Made by a program: the position numbers and the translations under genes. A stretch of 40,299 nt of DNA from UBA3775 sp051877895 (lineage in GTDB: Bacteria; Bacillota; Clostridia; Lachnospirales; Lachnospiraceae). Shown here one piece after another: positions 7,485 through 15,869 of this stretch. The notes under the pieces are model-generated. The model saw only the letters and a list, made by a program, of their open reading frames with translations, was not told the DNA's origin and did not search any database. Location of the stretch: contig JBJEJI010000065.1 of the NCBI GenBank assembly GCA_051877895.1, forward strand, positions 1 through 40,299, read 5' to 3'. The first letter of the stretch is position 1. Each line of letters starts with the position of its first letter.

Positions 7485-7973
7485 TTATGACTGAAATAAT
7501 CCATAATCGTCACGTGATGAGTTCAGAACTGTGTTGATTTTTTCCATAATCGATGTACAGTCTTCCTGATTTTTCATTGCACACATTATGGTATCGTCTC
7601 CGGCTATACTTCCAACTATTTCAGGGATGTTCATTGTATCAATAACTGCACCTACAGCAGGTGCCATTCCTGATTTGGTTTTTATAACCAGAATATTACC
7701 GGCAGTATCAACAGATATTACTGCCGCTTTAAAAATATGAATCTGCTTGGTTCCTTCATTATCGGTATCATCCGAGGAAGGAAGCAGAAAATATTTCTGT
7801 TTTCCGTTTTCTCCTACGACCTTGGTAATTTTCATGGCACGGATATCTCTGGAAACAGTAGCCTGGGTTACATCATATCCGGCATTTTTAAGCCGTTGAC
7901 ACAACTCCTCCTGTGTTTCAATTTCATACTGATTAATCAGATACAAAATCATGTTTCTTCTGTCTGTTCTCAT
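7485..7973 (-). CDS. argR: Arginine repressor ArgR/AhrC
   Basis: ArgR is the hexameric arginine-sensing repressor and activator of arginine metabolism. In 162 residues it shows the N-terminal winged helix (about 1-70, with TQATVSRDIRAMKITKV as recognition region) and the C-terminal oligomerisation/arginine domain (SVDTAGNILVIKTKSGMAPAVGAVID...GSIAGDDTIMCAMK, with the Asp-Asp pair that contacts arginine). The ribosome binding site AAAGGAGA precedes the ATG. It lies 18 bp after nadK. No arginine biosynthesis gene is in the window, so its targets lie elsewhere; its location reflects the conserved recN neighbourhood. Confidence 0.95.
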   Translation of the reverse strand: MRTDRRNMILYLINQYEIETQEELCQRLKNAGYDVTQATVSRDIRAMKITKVVGENGKQKYFLLPSSDDTDNEGTKQIHIFKAAVISVDTAGNILVIKTKSGMAPAVGAVIDTMNIPEIVGSIAGDDTIMCAMKNQEDCTSIMEKINTVLNSSRDDYGLFQS

Positions 7974-7991
7974 TTCTCTCTCCTTTATTTA

Positions 7992-8825
7992 TCAGGTAAG
8001 TTTTGTATTAAGCATGTCTATAAATGAAAATTCCTGTAACATACACATTTTACATTTCATAGGAGATTTTTCAATCAGAATTTCCTTGTCAGATTCTAAC
8101 TGGGTATATTCTTCTCCGTCAATTGTTACAAAGGCATTTTCAATGCATTTATGCCTGTTTCCTTTAAGAACAATACGCACCTTTGCATCCGCCGGAATTA
8201 CAAAGCTTCTTACAGTTAAAGCATGTGGACAAATCGGAGTAATAACCATAGCATCCACGTTTGGGGTTACTATGGGTCCTCCCGCACTTAAATTGTAGCC
8301 GGTTGAACCTGTAGGAGTTGATATGATAACTCCATCACCTTCATAAATTCCGAAAAGCTGGTCATCCACATACATAGTAATTCCAACCAGATGGGAGTAA
8401 CCGCCTCTGCTGATTACTATATCATTTAAGGCTGTTTCCTCTCTCATGCCCTCTGTGCTTACACTAAGCTGCATGCGGTAGTCAATAGTATATCTGTCCT
8501 GAAAAAGTAAATCCAGCGCCTTGAAGGCATCTGCGGATTCTGTCATGGTAAGAAATCCAAGACTTCCCATGTTTATTCCAACCATTGGAAGATTTAAATC
8601 CGAAAGATTTCTTGCAGCCTGTAAAAAAGTGCCATCGCCACCAAGCACAAGTATGCACTCTGTTTCACCGGGAACATCCTCTACACTGGTGTAACCATTA
8701 CCGCCTGTACCGGAAGGTGCCACAAAACAGGTACCACCTTTTTTAGCTATGTATCCTGCAATCTGCTCCGCAAACTCAGAAACACCCTCTTTACTTCTGT
8801 TGGCAATAATACAAAAATGTTTCAT
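7992..8825 (-). CDS. nadK: NAD kinase
   Basis: NadK phosphorylates NAD to NADP and is the cell's source of NADP(H). The 277-residue protein contains the diagnostic GGDGTFLQAAR (about 60-70, catalytic Asp and ATP site), MGSLGFLT, LNDIVISRGG (NAD-contacting NE/ND motif with D here) and STPTGSTGYNLSAGGPIV. The length is typical. It is the usual neighbour of tlyA and argR in Clostridia. The 45-bp gap from tlyA holds only a small CCGG...CCGG hairpin. The ribosome binding site TGAGG is moderate. Confidence 0.95.
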   Translation of the reverse strand: MKHFCIIANRSKEGVSEFAEQIAGYIAKKGGTCFVAPSGTGGNGYTSVEDVPGETECILVLGGDGTFLQAARNLSDLNLPMVGINMGSLGFLTMTESADAFKALDLLFQDRYTIDYRMQLSVSTEGMREETALNDIVISRGGYSHLVGITMYVDDQLFGIYEGDGVIISTPTGSTGYNLSAGGPIVTPNVDAMVITPICPHALTVRSFVIPADAKVRIVLKGNRHKCIENAFVTIDGEEYTQLESDKEILIEKSPMKCKMCMLQEFSFIDMLNTKLT

Positions 8826-8870
8826 AATAACCTCACGTATCCGGAATTAATCCGGTTTAACTTTACAGAT

Positions 8871-9689
8871 TTACTTATCCAGTTGTGCATGTGCTTCCTT
8901 TACAATTTCACCTGCCAGTGAAAGGAATCCGGAAACATCTCTCACATCCTCAAGTGTACCACTTTTACGCATGTGAAGTAAATACTCAATATTCCCTTCA
9001 GGTCCTTTTATAGGAGAAAATGTAAGATGAAGAGGTTCAAAACCACTTGCCGCTACATAATTCAGTACATTTTCAACCACTTCAAGATGAACAGATTGTT
9101 CACGCACAACACCCTTTTTACCGACTTTTTCTCTGCCTGCTTCAAACTGTGGCTTAATCAGGCATACCATTTCAGCTCCGTCCTTCATCAGTTCTCTTAC
9201 AGGAGGCAGAACCTTTGTAAGAGAAATAAATGCAACATCGATTGAAACAAAATCTACCGGTTCTCCAATATCTTCCGGAGTAACATATCTGATATTGGTT
9301 TTTTCCATAGAAACCACTCTTTCATCCTGCCTTAACTTCCAGGCAAGCTGATTGGTTCCCACATCAATGGCATAAACCTTTGCAGCACCATTCTGAAGCA
9401 TACAATCTGTAAAACCTCCGGTACTGGAGCCTACATCCATGCATATCCGGTTATTTAAATCCAGATTATAGGTTTCTACTGCTTTTTCCAGCTTTAATCC
9501 GCCTCTGCTTACATATTTTAGTTTTGTGCCTCTTACTGTGATTTCCACAGTATCAGGGAACATGCTTCCCGCCTTATCCTCACGGACACCGTCCACATAA
9601 ACCTCTCCTGCCATAATCACAGCTTTTGCTTTTTCCCTGGATTCTGCCAAACCATTTTTTACAAGAAGAACATCAAGCCTTTCCTTCAT
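8871..9689 (-). CDS. tlyA: TlyA-family rRNA (cytidine-2'-O)-methyltransferase
   Basis: The 272-residue protein has an N-terminal S4 RNA-binding domain (about 1-60: RLDVLLVKNGLAESREKAKAVI, then YVDG) and a Rossmann FtsJ-like methyltransferase domain (DVGSSTGGFTDCML as SAM site; VDFVSIDVAFISL with the catalytic Asp; LIKPQFEAG with the catalytic Lys). Characterised TlyA enzymes methylate 16S and/or 23S rRNA; in Firmicutes the gene is yqxC. Its start overlaps the 3' end of dxs by 17 bp, so translational coupling is likely. Confidence 0.93.
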   Translation of the reverse strand: MKERLDVLLVKNGLAESREKAKAVIMAGEVYVDGVREDKAGSMFPDTVEITVRGTKLKYVSRGGLKLEKAVETYNLDLNNRICMDVGSSTGGFTDCMLQNGAAKVYAIDVGTNQLAWKLRQDERVVSMEKTNIRYVTPEDIGEPVDFVSIDVAFISLTKVLPPVRELMKDGAEMVCLIKPQFEAGREKVGKKGVVREQSVHLEVVENVLNYVAASGFEPLHLTFSPIKGPEGNIEYLLHMRKSGTLEDVRDVSGFLSLAGEIVKEAHAQLDK

Positions 9690-11562
9690 CTGACTCTTTT
9701 CCTATTCCTTTATATTCACTCATAATTGCACCATATATACCGTCGCAGTCAAGCTTATATTCATGAAGCAGTTCATCTCTGGTACCATGTTCCAGATAGA
9801 TGTCCGGCAATGAAAGTGTAAGAACCTTTCCTTTAAAGCCCTTTGATGCAAGATAAGCAGCCACCTGTTCTCCAAAACCTCCTGTAGCAACGCCCTCTTC
9901 CACTACAGCAATCATTTTATGCGTAAGCAGTCTGTCTATCATCTCCTTATCAAAAGGTGATGAAAATCTGGCATTGATAAATGTCACGCTGATATCGTCA
10001 CTTTCCAAATACTGTGCAGCCCGGGAAACCTCTTTAAAGATAGTTCCAAGACTTATTACAGCCAGGTCCTTTCCACCGGCAATTAACTCAGAACGTCCAT
10101 ATACAACAGGAGTCTCATCTATTCCGCTGTAATATACCTCTCCTCTCGGATATCTGATTGCAACAGGCCCGTCAAAATCTTTGGCAAAATATAAAGCCTG
10201 TACAAATTCCGCACCATCCTTTGGAGAAATAACTGTCAGCTCCGGAATTGTGGAAAGAAATGCAATATCATAAATTCCCTGGTGTGTTTTTCCGTCACTG
10301 CCTACAATTCCGGCACGGTCAATTGCGAAAATAACCTTTTTACCTGTAAGACATACATCATGGAGTATCTGGTCATATGCTCGCTGTAAAAATGTAGAAT
10401 AAAGGCATACAACCGGATGCATACCTGCCGCTGCCAGTCCTGCCGCAAAGGTAACCGCATGCTCCTCTGCAATTCCAACATCAAAAAACCTGTCCGGAAA
10501 TCTGTTCTGGAATTCCGTAAGTCCTGTTCCACCTGTCATTGCGGCGGTAATTGCCACAATATCCTTGTCTTTTTCCGCAATGTCGCAGATTACTCTTCCA
10601 AAAACAGATGTAAAACTGTCTTTTTCGGACTTGTTTTTAAGTTCACCTGTACTGAGTACAAAAGGATCTATGCCATGAAATTTGCTTGGATTGTTTTCAG
10701 CAAATCTGTAACCCTTGCCTTTTTTGGTAATCACATGGACCACTACCGGTCCCTTATAGGTTTTTGCAGCTTCTATGGCACGAATTAAATCTGTAATATT
10801 GTGCCCGTCAACAGGTCCGAAATAGCCCAGACCCATGTCTTTAAAAAATCCACCCGGAGTAATTAAATCCCTGATAGAATTTTTCGTCTTTTTAAGTTTG
10901 TCAGCCACCTTTGAACCGAAATCAGTTCTGGTAAGAACATTTTCCACATCACCCTTAAAATCCAGATATTTGGAATCTGTTCTTATTCTCTCAAGATAAC
11001 TTGCCATACCTCCTACATTTTTGGAGATGGACATTTCATTATCGTTCAGTACAATAATTGTATTGGTTTTATAATGCGCCAGATTATTAATTGCTTCATA
11101 AGCCATGCCACCGGAAAATGAGCCGTCACCGATAACTGCCACGACCTTATATTTTTCTCCGCGTATATCCCTGGCCCTTGCATAGCCTGCAGCCACCGAA
11201 ATACTGGTAGTACTGTGTCCTGTGTCAAAGGCATCACAGTCGCTTTCGTCTTCCTTCGGAAATCCGCTAAGCCCTTTATACTGTCTTAATGTATACATGG
11301 ACTCTTTCCTTCCGGTAAGAATTTTGTGTACATAAGACTGATGTCCCACATCCCATATAATCTTATCGTCCGGCAAATTCAGGCAGGCGTGAAGAGCCAT
11401 TGTAAGCTCCACAGCCCCGAGATTGCTTGCCAGATGTCCTCCTGTATTAGAAACAGTTTTAACAAGAAACTGTCTTATTTCTTTTGCCAGTTCCGGATAG
11501 TTCTCTACAGGAATTTTCTTTATATCGTTAGGAGCTTTTATCTGATCCAGATAAATACCCAT
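9673..11562 (-). CDS. dxs: 1-deoxy-D-xylulose-5-phosphate synthase
   Basis: Dxs condenses pyruvate and glyceraldehyde-3-phosphate and starts the MEP isoprenoid pathway. The 629-residue protein shows the thiamine diphosphate motif (AVIGDGSFSGGMAYEAINN, about 145-165), HVDVGHQSYVHKILTGR-like WDVGHQ near the start, and the transketolase pyrimidine-domain segments DVGIAEEHAVTFAAGLA and FAIDRAGIVGSDGKTHQG. The C-terminal transketolase domain carries SLPDIYLEHG. An upstream ATG at 11616 is rejected because GGAGG sits just before the ATG at 11562. ispA lies directly upstream, so the first MEP step and prenyl chain synthesis are made together. Confidence 0.96.
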   Translation of the reverse strand: MGIYLDQIKAPNDIKKIPVENYPELAKEIRQFLVKTVSNTGGHLASNLGAVELTMALHACLNLPDDKIIWDVGHQSYVHKILTGRKESMYTLRQYKGLSGFPKEDESDCDAFDTGHSTTSISVAAGYARARDIRGEKYKVVAVIGDGSFSGGMAYEAINNLAHYKTNTIIVLNDNEMSISKNVGGMASYLERIRTDSKYLDFKGDVENVLTRTDFGSKVADKLKKTKNSIRDLITPGGFFKDMGLGYFGPVDGHNITDLIRAIEAAKTYKGPVVVHVITKKGKGYRFAENNPSKFHGIDPFVLSTGELKNKSEKDSFTSVFGRVICDIAEKDKDIVAITAAMTGGTGLTEFQNRFPDRFFDVGIAEEHAVTFAAGLAAAGMHPVVCLYSTFLQRAYDQILHDVCLTGKKVIFAIDRAGIVGSDGKTHQGIYDIAFLSTIPELTVISPKDGAEFVQALYFAKDFDGPVAIRYPRGEVYYSGIDETPVVYGRSELIAGGKDLAVISLGTIFKEVSRAAQYLESDDISVTFINARFSSPFDKEMIDRLLTHKMIAVVEEGVATGGFGEQVAAYLASKGFKGKVLTLSLPDIYLEHGTRDELLHEYKLDCDGIYGAIMSEYKGIGKESDEGKA

Positions 11563-11587
11563 TTTACGCCTCCGTTCATAACTGCTC

Positions 11588-12505
11588 TTAATTTTCTCTT
11601 TCCACAAGATAATCAAGCAGTTCTCTTAAAAAGTCACCTTTCAGATTAAGTTCATCCATAATCATGCGGGCTTCTTTTGTAAGTTCTTCCACCTTTATGG
11701 ACGCCTCTGACAAACCATGTAAGGTAACATAGGTAGTCTTATTATTTTCAAGGTCGCTGTGAATAGGTTTGCCAAGCATTTCCTTTGTGGATGTTTCATC
11801 AAGAATATCATCCTTAATCTGGAATGCCACACCTACTTTATTTGCCACTCTGCCTATTTTTTCTACTTCATCTTCAGATGCTCCGGCAAGAATTGCGCCA
11901 ATCATAAGAGAAGCCTCTAAAAGAGCGGCTGTTTTAAGTTCATAAATAAATGCAAGTTCACTGTCGGAAAGAGCCTGTCCTGTTTTTGTAACGTCAACAG
12001 TCTGTCCGCCCACCATGCCGTATACGCCGGCCTTTGTGCCAAGTATCTGAAGTGCCTTTACTGCATGGGCTGTTTCTCCGGCAGTTTTTGCAGACATACA
12101 TGCTTTTACTGCAGTTTCATAAGCATAATTTAAGAGTCCGTCTCCTGCCAGAACTGCCACGTCCTGTCCATAGGCAGCATGGGTGGTAAGCTTCCCTCTT
12201 CGGTACATGTCATTATCCATTTCAGGAAGATCATCATGTACAAGTGAGTATGAATGTATCATTTCAATGGCTGCCATAAATGGCTCTACCAGTTTTTTTT
12301 CTGTTTCAATATTGCCTCCGAATGCACGAAAGCTTTCTCTCATCATTAATGGTCTGATTCTCTTACCGCCATTTAAAACGCTGTAGTTCATGGCTTCAAA
12401 AATCAAACGGGCAGGTCCTTCTTCTTCGGGAAGATATGAAGTTACTACACCGTTTACCTCTTCTCTGGCACAGTTAAGCCTTTCCTTCCATTCAACGTTC
12501 ATCAT
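11588..12505 (-). CDS. ispA: Polyprenyl (farnesyl/geranyl) diphosphate synthase
   Basis: IspA joins isopentenyl units into C10-C15 diphosphates for undecaprenol and quinone-type lipids. The 305-residue protein has the first aspartate-rich motif with two extra residues typical of bacterial short-chain enzymes (HDDLPEMDND...RRGKLTTH) and the second motif QIKDDILDETST. GGKRIRP near residue 40 binds the diphosphate. Two start codons overlap (ATGATG at 12505), and the xseB stop lies within them, so it is coupled to xseB. Chain length cannot be set precisely from sequence. Confidence 0.94.
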   Translation of the reverse strand: MMNVEWKERLNCAREEVNGVVTSYLPEEEGPARLIFEAMNYSVLNGGKRIRPLMMRESFRAFGGNIETEKKLVEPFMAAIEMIHSYSLVHDDLPEMDNDMYRRGKLTTHAAYGQDVAVLAGDGLLNYAYETAVKACMSAKTAGETAHAVKALQILGTKAGVYGMVGGQTVDVTKTGQALSDSELAFIYELKTAALLEASLMIGAILAGASEDEVEKIGRVANKVGVAFQIKDDILDETSTKEMLGKPIHSDLENNKTTYVTLHGLSEASIKVEELTKEARMIMDELNLKGDFLRELLDYLVEREN

Positions 12506-12702
12506 GCTTCCTGCCCTTCTTCAAGTATAATAAGTTCTTTTTCTATAGTATCAATCATGGCGGTACACTCTTTTAATTCAGTTACTCCTTTTTTGTATAG
12601 TTCAAAGGATTTTTCCAGAGGTATATCCGGGCTTTCCATTTCTTTTACTATATTTGTAAGTTCCCTCATGCGTTCTTCAAGGGTAATTGACTTTTCTTCC
12701 AT
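12502..12702 (-). CDS. xseB: Exodeoxyribonuclease VII small subunit
   Basis: This 66-residue acidic helical protein (TLEERMRELTNIVKEME, then PLEKSFELYKKGVTELKEC) is the XseB small subunit that binds XseA to form exonuclease VII, which degrades single-stranded DNA. GGAGG precedes the ATG. It lies between xseA and ispA as in Bacillus, and its stop overlaps the ispA start by four bases. Confidence 0.93.
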   Translation of the reverse strand: MEEKSITLEERMRELTNIVKEMESPDIPLEKSFELYKKGVTELKECTAMIDTIEKELIILEEGQEA

Positions 12703-12747
12703 AATTTCCTCCGTAACAAGGTTAGGTTTATGTTATAGTTTACAATA

Positions 12748-14046
12748 CTAAAGCCGGCTTGCAATATCTCCGGTTGAAATTTCACTTGCTGCAATTTCCT
12801 CAACATGGCACAAAAGGCAGCCATCGGAAACAGTCACCTCTATTTTATCACCCGGGTCTACTTCCGATACACTTTTTACAGCCTTATTGTCATGGGAAAT
12901 ATAAGCATAGCCTTTTGAAATTTTTTCAAGAGGTGAAAGCCTGCGAAGTTGCTCTGCATAAATCTGAATTTTGTGTCTGGATTTTTCCAACGAAGCCGCT
13001 GACAAAACTTCCATACGGGTTTTCAGAGTTTCTATCTCCCCTTTTGTTTTCAACATATTTCGCTCAAGACTGTTTTTCAAACTGTTTCCCAGTCTGTCAA
13101 GTTCAAGTTTTCTTTGAGCCAGACTGTTCTCAGGTCCCAGATACTCAAGTGTTCTGGCCTGTATTTCCAAATTTCTTCTTGCAGTTTCAATCCGGTTTAA
13201 CATTCCACTGTATAAATCAGAATGAAAATCAACAAGAGCTGCCTGTAAATCAGAAATCCGGCACACAGCCAGTTCCGCTGCCGCACTTGGTGTAGCTGCT
13301 CTTAAATCGGCTACGTAATCTATAATTGTTGTATCAGTTTCGTGTCCAACAGCAGAAATGACCGGAGTTTTCAGATCGTAAACCGTCATGGCCACTTTTT
13401 CTTCATTAAAAGCCCATAAATCCTCAATAGAACCGCCGCCCCGGCCTGCAATAATTACGTCAGCTCCGTAATCATCCAGCTTTTTTAAAGCCCGGCATAT
13501 TGATTCGGCTGCACCCTCGCCCTGCACCTTTGCCGGTGCCAGAACAATCTGAATATATGGATTTCTGCGTTTCGAAATACTGACAATATCTCTAAGTGCT
13601 GCACCTGTTTTTGCAGTAACCACTCCCAAAGTTTTAACGTAATAGGGTATTGGTTTTTTATGCTCCTGATTAAAAAAACCTTCCGAGGAAAGTTTTTGTT
13701 TCAGTGCTTCATATTTCAGGTAAAGTGCTCCCAGTCCTGCCGGCTCTACGGCTTTGACATAGACATTGATAACCCCGTCACGTTCAAACATGTTAACGGA
13801 ACCGGTTACTACCACACTTTGTCCGTTTTCCAGTTTAAAGTCAAGACCGTTCATACGGTCTCTGTAAAACATGACACAGGAAATCTGGGCTGTTTCATCT
13901 TTCAGAGAAAAATAAATATGTCCGGAGGTGTGATATTTGCAGTTCGAGATTTCACCCTTTATGCAAATGCGTCCTAAAACGCCATCCCGGACAAATAGAT
14001 TTTTTATATAAGTATTGACCTGCGAGACTGAATATACATTACTCAT
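12748..14046 (-). CDS. xseA: Exodeoxyribonuclease VII large subunit
   Basis: XseA is the catalytic subunit of exonuclease VII. The 432-residue protein has an N-terminal OB fold (YSVSQVNTYIKNL, GEISNCKYHTSGHIYFSLKD), a catalytic core with TAKTGAALRDI and the conserved GRGGGSIEDLWAFNEE and AVGHETDTTI, then a long coiled-coil arm and a C-terminal segment ISKGYAYI. A TTG further upstream at 14076 is open, but the ATG at 14046 aligns with family starts (MSNVYSVSQ) and overlaps the nusB stop, so coupling to nusB is likely. Confidence 0.95.
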   Translation of the reverse strand: MSNVYSVSQVNTYIKNLFVRDGVLGRICIKGEISNCKYHTSGHIYFSLKDETAQISCVMFYRDRMNGLDFKLENGQSVVVTGSVNMFERDGVINVYVKAVEPAGLGALYLKYEALKQKLSSEGFFNQEHKKPIPYYVKTLGVVTAKTGAALRDIVSISKRRNPYIQIVLAPAKVQGEGAAESICRALKKLDDYGADVIIAGRGGGSIEDLWAFNEEKVAMTVYDLKTPVISAVGHETDTTIIDYVADLRAATPSAAAELAVCRISDLQAALVDFHSDLYSGMLNRIETARRNLEIQARTLEYLGPENSLAQRKLELDRLGNSLKNSLERNMLKTKGEIETLKTRMEVLSAASLEKSRHKIQIYAEQLRRLSPLEKISKGYAYISHDNKAVKSVSEVDPGDKIEVTVSDGCLLCHVEEIAASEISTGDIASRL

Positions 14047-14497
14047 TGTTCTGTCTGTTTCTTTCCAGTTTTCCAAGGATACCGTTTATAAATGCAGGAG
14101 AACTGTCATCTCCTCCATAGGTTTTTGCCAGAATAACAGCTTCACTTATGGCAACTGCAGGAGGAGTATCATCATAAAAGATTTCATAAACCGCCATACG
14201 CATAATGGCAAGGTCTATTCTTCCCATTCTGTCCAGTCTCCATCCGTCACTTACACCTGCTATCATGGTGTCAATCAGGCCAAGCTTTTCGCGAACGGCA
14301 AAGAACTTGGATGTAATCTCCTCAGCATTTTCGCTTTCAACACAATCATTAAAGCAAAAAACTGTATCCTGCAATGTTTCTTCTTCTGCATTGCTTTTGA
14401 GGTAAAGGTCTATCTGTTCTCCGATTTCACCGGTTTCGTAAAATTCCGACAGATACAGCAGAAAAACCACATGTTTTCTTTTTACACTCTGTTTCAT
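14039..14497 (-). CDS. nusB: Transcription antitermination factor NusB
   Basis: NusB binds boxA RNA with NusE (S10) to support rRNA antitermination. The 152-residue all-helical protein shows the family's C-terminal pattern: WRLDRMGRIDLAIMRMAVYEI, then PPAVAISEAVILAKTYGGDDSSPAFINGILGKL. The N-terminal half is more divergent than usual. The 3' end overlaps the xseA start. It follows the Asp23-family gene after an 81-bp gap containing a hairpin. Confidence 0.93.
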   Translation of the reverse strand: MKQSVKRKHVVFLLYLSEFYETGEIGEQIDLYLKSNAEEETLQDTVFCFNDCVESENAEEITSKFFAVREKLGLIDTMIAGVSDGWRLDRMGRIDLAIMRMAVYEIFYDDTPPAVAISEAVILAKTYGGDDSSPAFINGILGKLERNRQNNE

Positions 14498-14549
14498 ATA
14501 TTATGATCCTCAAACCTTTGTGTTTTTTGTTTTAGGGGTAACGACAAAC

Positions 14550-14580
14550 AAGGAGTGTGACCACTCCCTGTTTTTTATTT
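14550..14580. terminator. Hairpin between the Asp23-family gene and nusB
   Basis: GGAGTG (14552-14557) and CACTCC (14562-14567) form a stem with a TGAC loop. The long T tract (14571-14580) is on the plus-strand side, where no gene ends; on the minus strand the stem is followed only by TTGTTTG. It may act as a partial terminator or processing site that lowers nusB expression relative to the gene before it. Confidence 0.4.
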
Positions 14581-14965
14581 ATTCTTTGTCTAATTCAATA
14601 CCTGCAATACGAACATCCACACAGGTCACTTTAAGACCGGTCATGCTTTCAATGGATGCTTTTACCTTTTCCTGTACTTCTGCTGATGTTTTAGGTATGC
14701 TGTAGCCGTATCTCATTGTAAGATTAAGTTTTACGGTTACAACATCATCCTGAACGTCGATTACAACGCCTTTGGAAAGATTCTTTACACCAAGTTTACC
14801 AACGATTTCGTTAGTAATATTGCCGCTCATTGCTGCAACTCCTTCAACTTCTGTAGCTGCTACTCCTGCAATTGAAGCAATTACATCATCAGCTATTTTA
14901 ACATTACCGCATGAATTTTCAACTTCAATGGTTGCTGTATAATTAGTAGTATTTTTTTCTCCCAT
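14579..14965 (-). CDS. Asp23/Gls24-family protein (YqhY-like)
   Basis: The 128-residue protein carries the Asp23 domain: VKIADDVIASIAGVAATEVEGVAAMSG, then GVVIDVQDDVVTVKLNLTMRYGYSIP and a C-terminal VNV-type helix-strand (GLKVTCVDVRIAGIEL). In Bacillus the positional equivalent yqhY is tied to acetyl-CoA carboxylase control and lies with accB/accC between spoIIIAH and nusB. Here accB/accC are missing and only the yqhY-like gene remains. It has its own sigma-A promoter and a structured leader. No membrane segment is seen. Confidence 0.9.
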   Translation of the reverse strand: MGEKNTTNYTATIEVENSCGNVKIADDVIASIAGVAATEVEGVAAMSGNITNEIVGKLGVKNLSKGVVIDVQDDVVTVKLNLTMRYGYSIPKTSAEVQEKVKASIESMTGLKVTCVDVRIAGIELDKE

Positions 14966-15068
14966 TATGATCCTCCATTCCGTGGCAGTTCACAGCGGAG
15001 TCCACCACTATATTCAGGGACCCCGTTTTTTTACGGGCCTTTTTTTGAAAGGCTTTTCTGCATATATT
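14966..15068 (-). promoter_or_regulatory. Structured 5' leader of the Asp23-family gene
   Basis: About 100 nt separate the inferred transcription start from the ATG. On the minus strand they can form, in order, GCCTTT(N5)AAAGGC, CCCGT(N6)ACGGG, and a longer-range GTGG...CCAC pairing ahead of GGAGG. No T tract follows these stems on the minus strand, so they do not look like a simple terminator. The function is unknown. Confidence 0.4.
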
Positions 15069-15074
15069 TTTTAC

Positions 15075-15103
15075 ATTATATCAAAGTTAATGCATTTTTC
15101 CAA
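15075..15103 (-). promoter_or_regulatory. Sigma-A promoter for the Asp23-nusB-xse-isp-dxs run
   Basis: Minus strand TTGGAA, 17-bp spacer, TATAAT (perfect -10, 4/6 -35). It lies just after the spoIIIAH stop and gives the housekeeping genes a start independent of the sporulation operon. Confidence 0.75.
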
Positions 15104-15110
15104 GTATTTT

Positions 15111-15869
15111 TTATTCCTCTGTGACTACATTCGTAATTACAATACCTGAAGCATCAATATCTGTATTTCTCATAACCACATCTTCAATTTTTGCCACGTC
15201 CTGTTCACTGATTTCCAGAATATTTACAATGACATCTACCTCATCTTCACTGACATAACACACTGTTTCATAACCCTTTGCTTCAAGAAGTGTTTCCAGT
15301 TCATCTTCAAGTGCTGCTGCATTGGTCATTTCCACAAGGCATCCAATGGCATCCGCCTTGGCTTCATCACTAATGGAAGCATCATTCACTACATTTTCCA
15401 GTGTTTCTTTGTTCTGGGCACGAATCTGTTCACGGCCCAGCTTTGCATTTCCGAAATAATTTCCTCCCAGTGTTGTACTGGCAAGTATAGAGCCTCCTAC
15501 ATCCTGACCATTCTCTTCGCCGGAAGATGCTATATCTTCTCCTTCCTGCTCCGAAGCCATTGCGTCAACGTCCTGACTGTCAGAATCAGAAGGAGGATAG
15601 ATATCTTCATCGGATATGTCCAGACTGCTGCCGCCCGATGATACGGTTCCTTCCGTGTCATTTTGTACCGTACCATCAATATCCTGATCGGTTATTCCCT
15701 CACCGGTAATTTTCTGTTCTGTAATATCTGACCCCTTCTGTTTTGAAGCATCTGTCTGTCCTGTAACATTAAGATATCCGGCAATAATAATCATTACCGC
15801 AAGTGCCGCAATAATTACCTGATTTCTCTTAACAACTTTTTTCAGAAAATTCGTTTTACCGCCCTTCAT
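15111..15869 (-). CDS. spoIIIAH: SpoIIIAH, engulfment channel protein
   Basis: SpoIIIAH is the mother-cell membrane protein whose extracytoplasmic domain pairs with forespore SpoIIQ. In 252 residues it has a basic N-terminus, one membrane helix (about 17-37), a long acidic low-complexity linker (about 45-125, rich in D, S, E, G and Q) and the conserved C-terminal ring-building domain (YFGNAKLGREQIRAQNKE, then KADAIGCLVEM and GYETVCYVSEDEVDVIV). AAGGAGA decides the ATG at 15869. It overlaps spoIIIAG by 14 bp. Confidence 0.94.
   Translation of the reverse strand: MKGGKTNFLKKVVKRNQVIIAALAVMIIIAGYLNVTGQTDASKQKGSDITEQKITGEGITDQDIDGTVQNDTEGTVSSGGSSLDISDEDIYPPSDSDSQDVDAMASEQEGEDIASSGEENGQDVGGSILASTTLGGNYFGNAKLGREQIRAQNKETLENVVNDASISDEAKADAIGCLVEMTNAAALEDELETLLEAKGYETVCYVSEDEVDVIVNILEISEQDVAKIEDVVMRNTDIDASGIVITNVVTEE

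Noticed and set aside
12759..13295. Plus-strand ORF of 178 codons over xseA
   Set aside because: It is a shadow of the xseA reading frame, and xseA is supported by motifs and operon context.
14551..14580. Plus-strand terminator marking an unseen plus-strand gene
   Set aside because: No plus-strand coding region with a start and ribosome binding site ends here; the T tract may be incidental.
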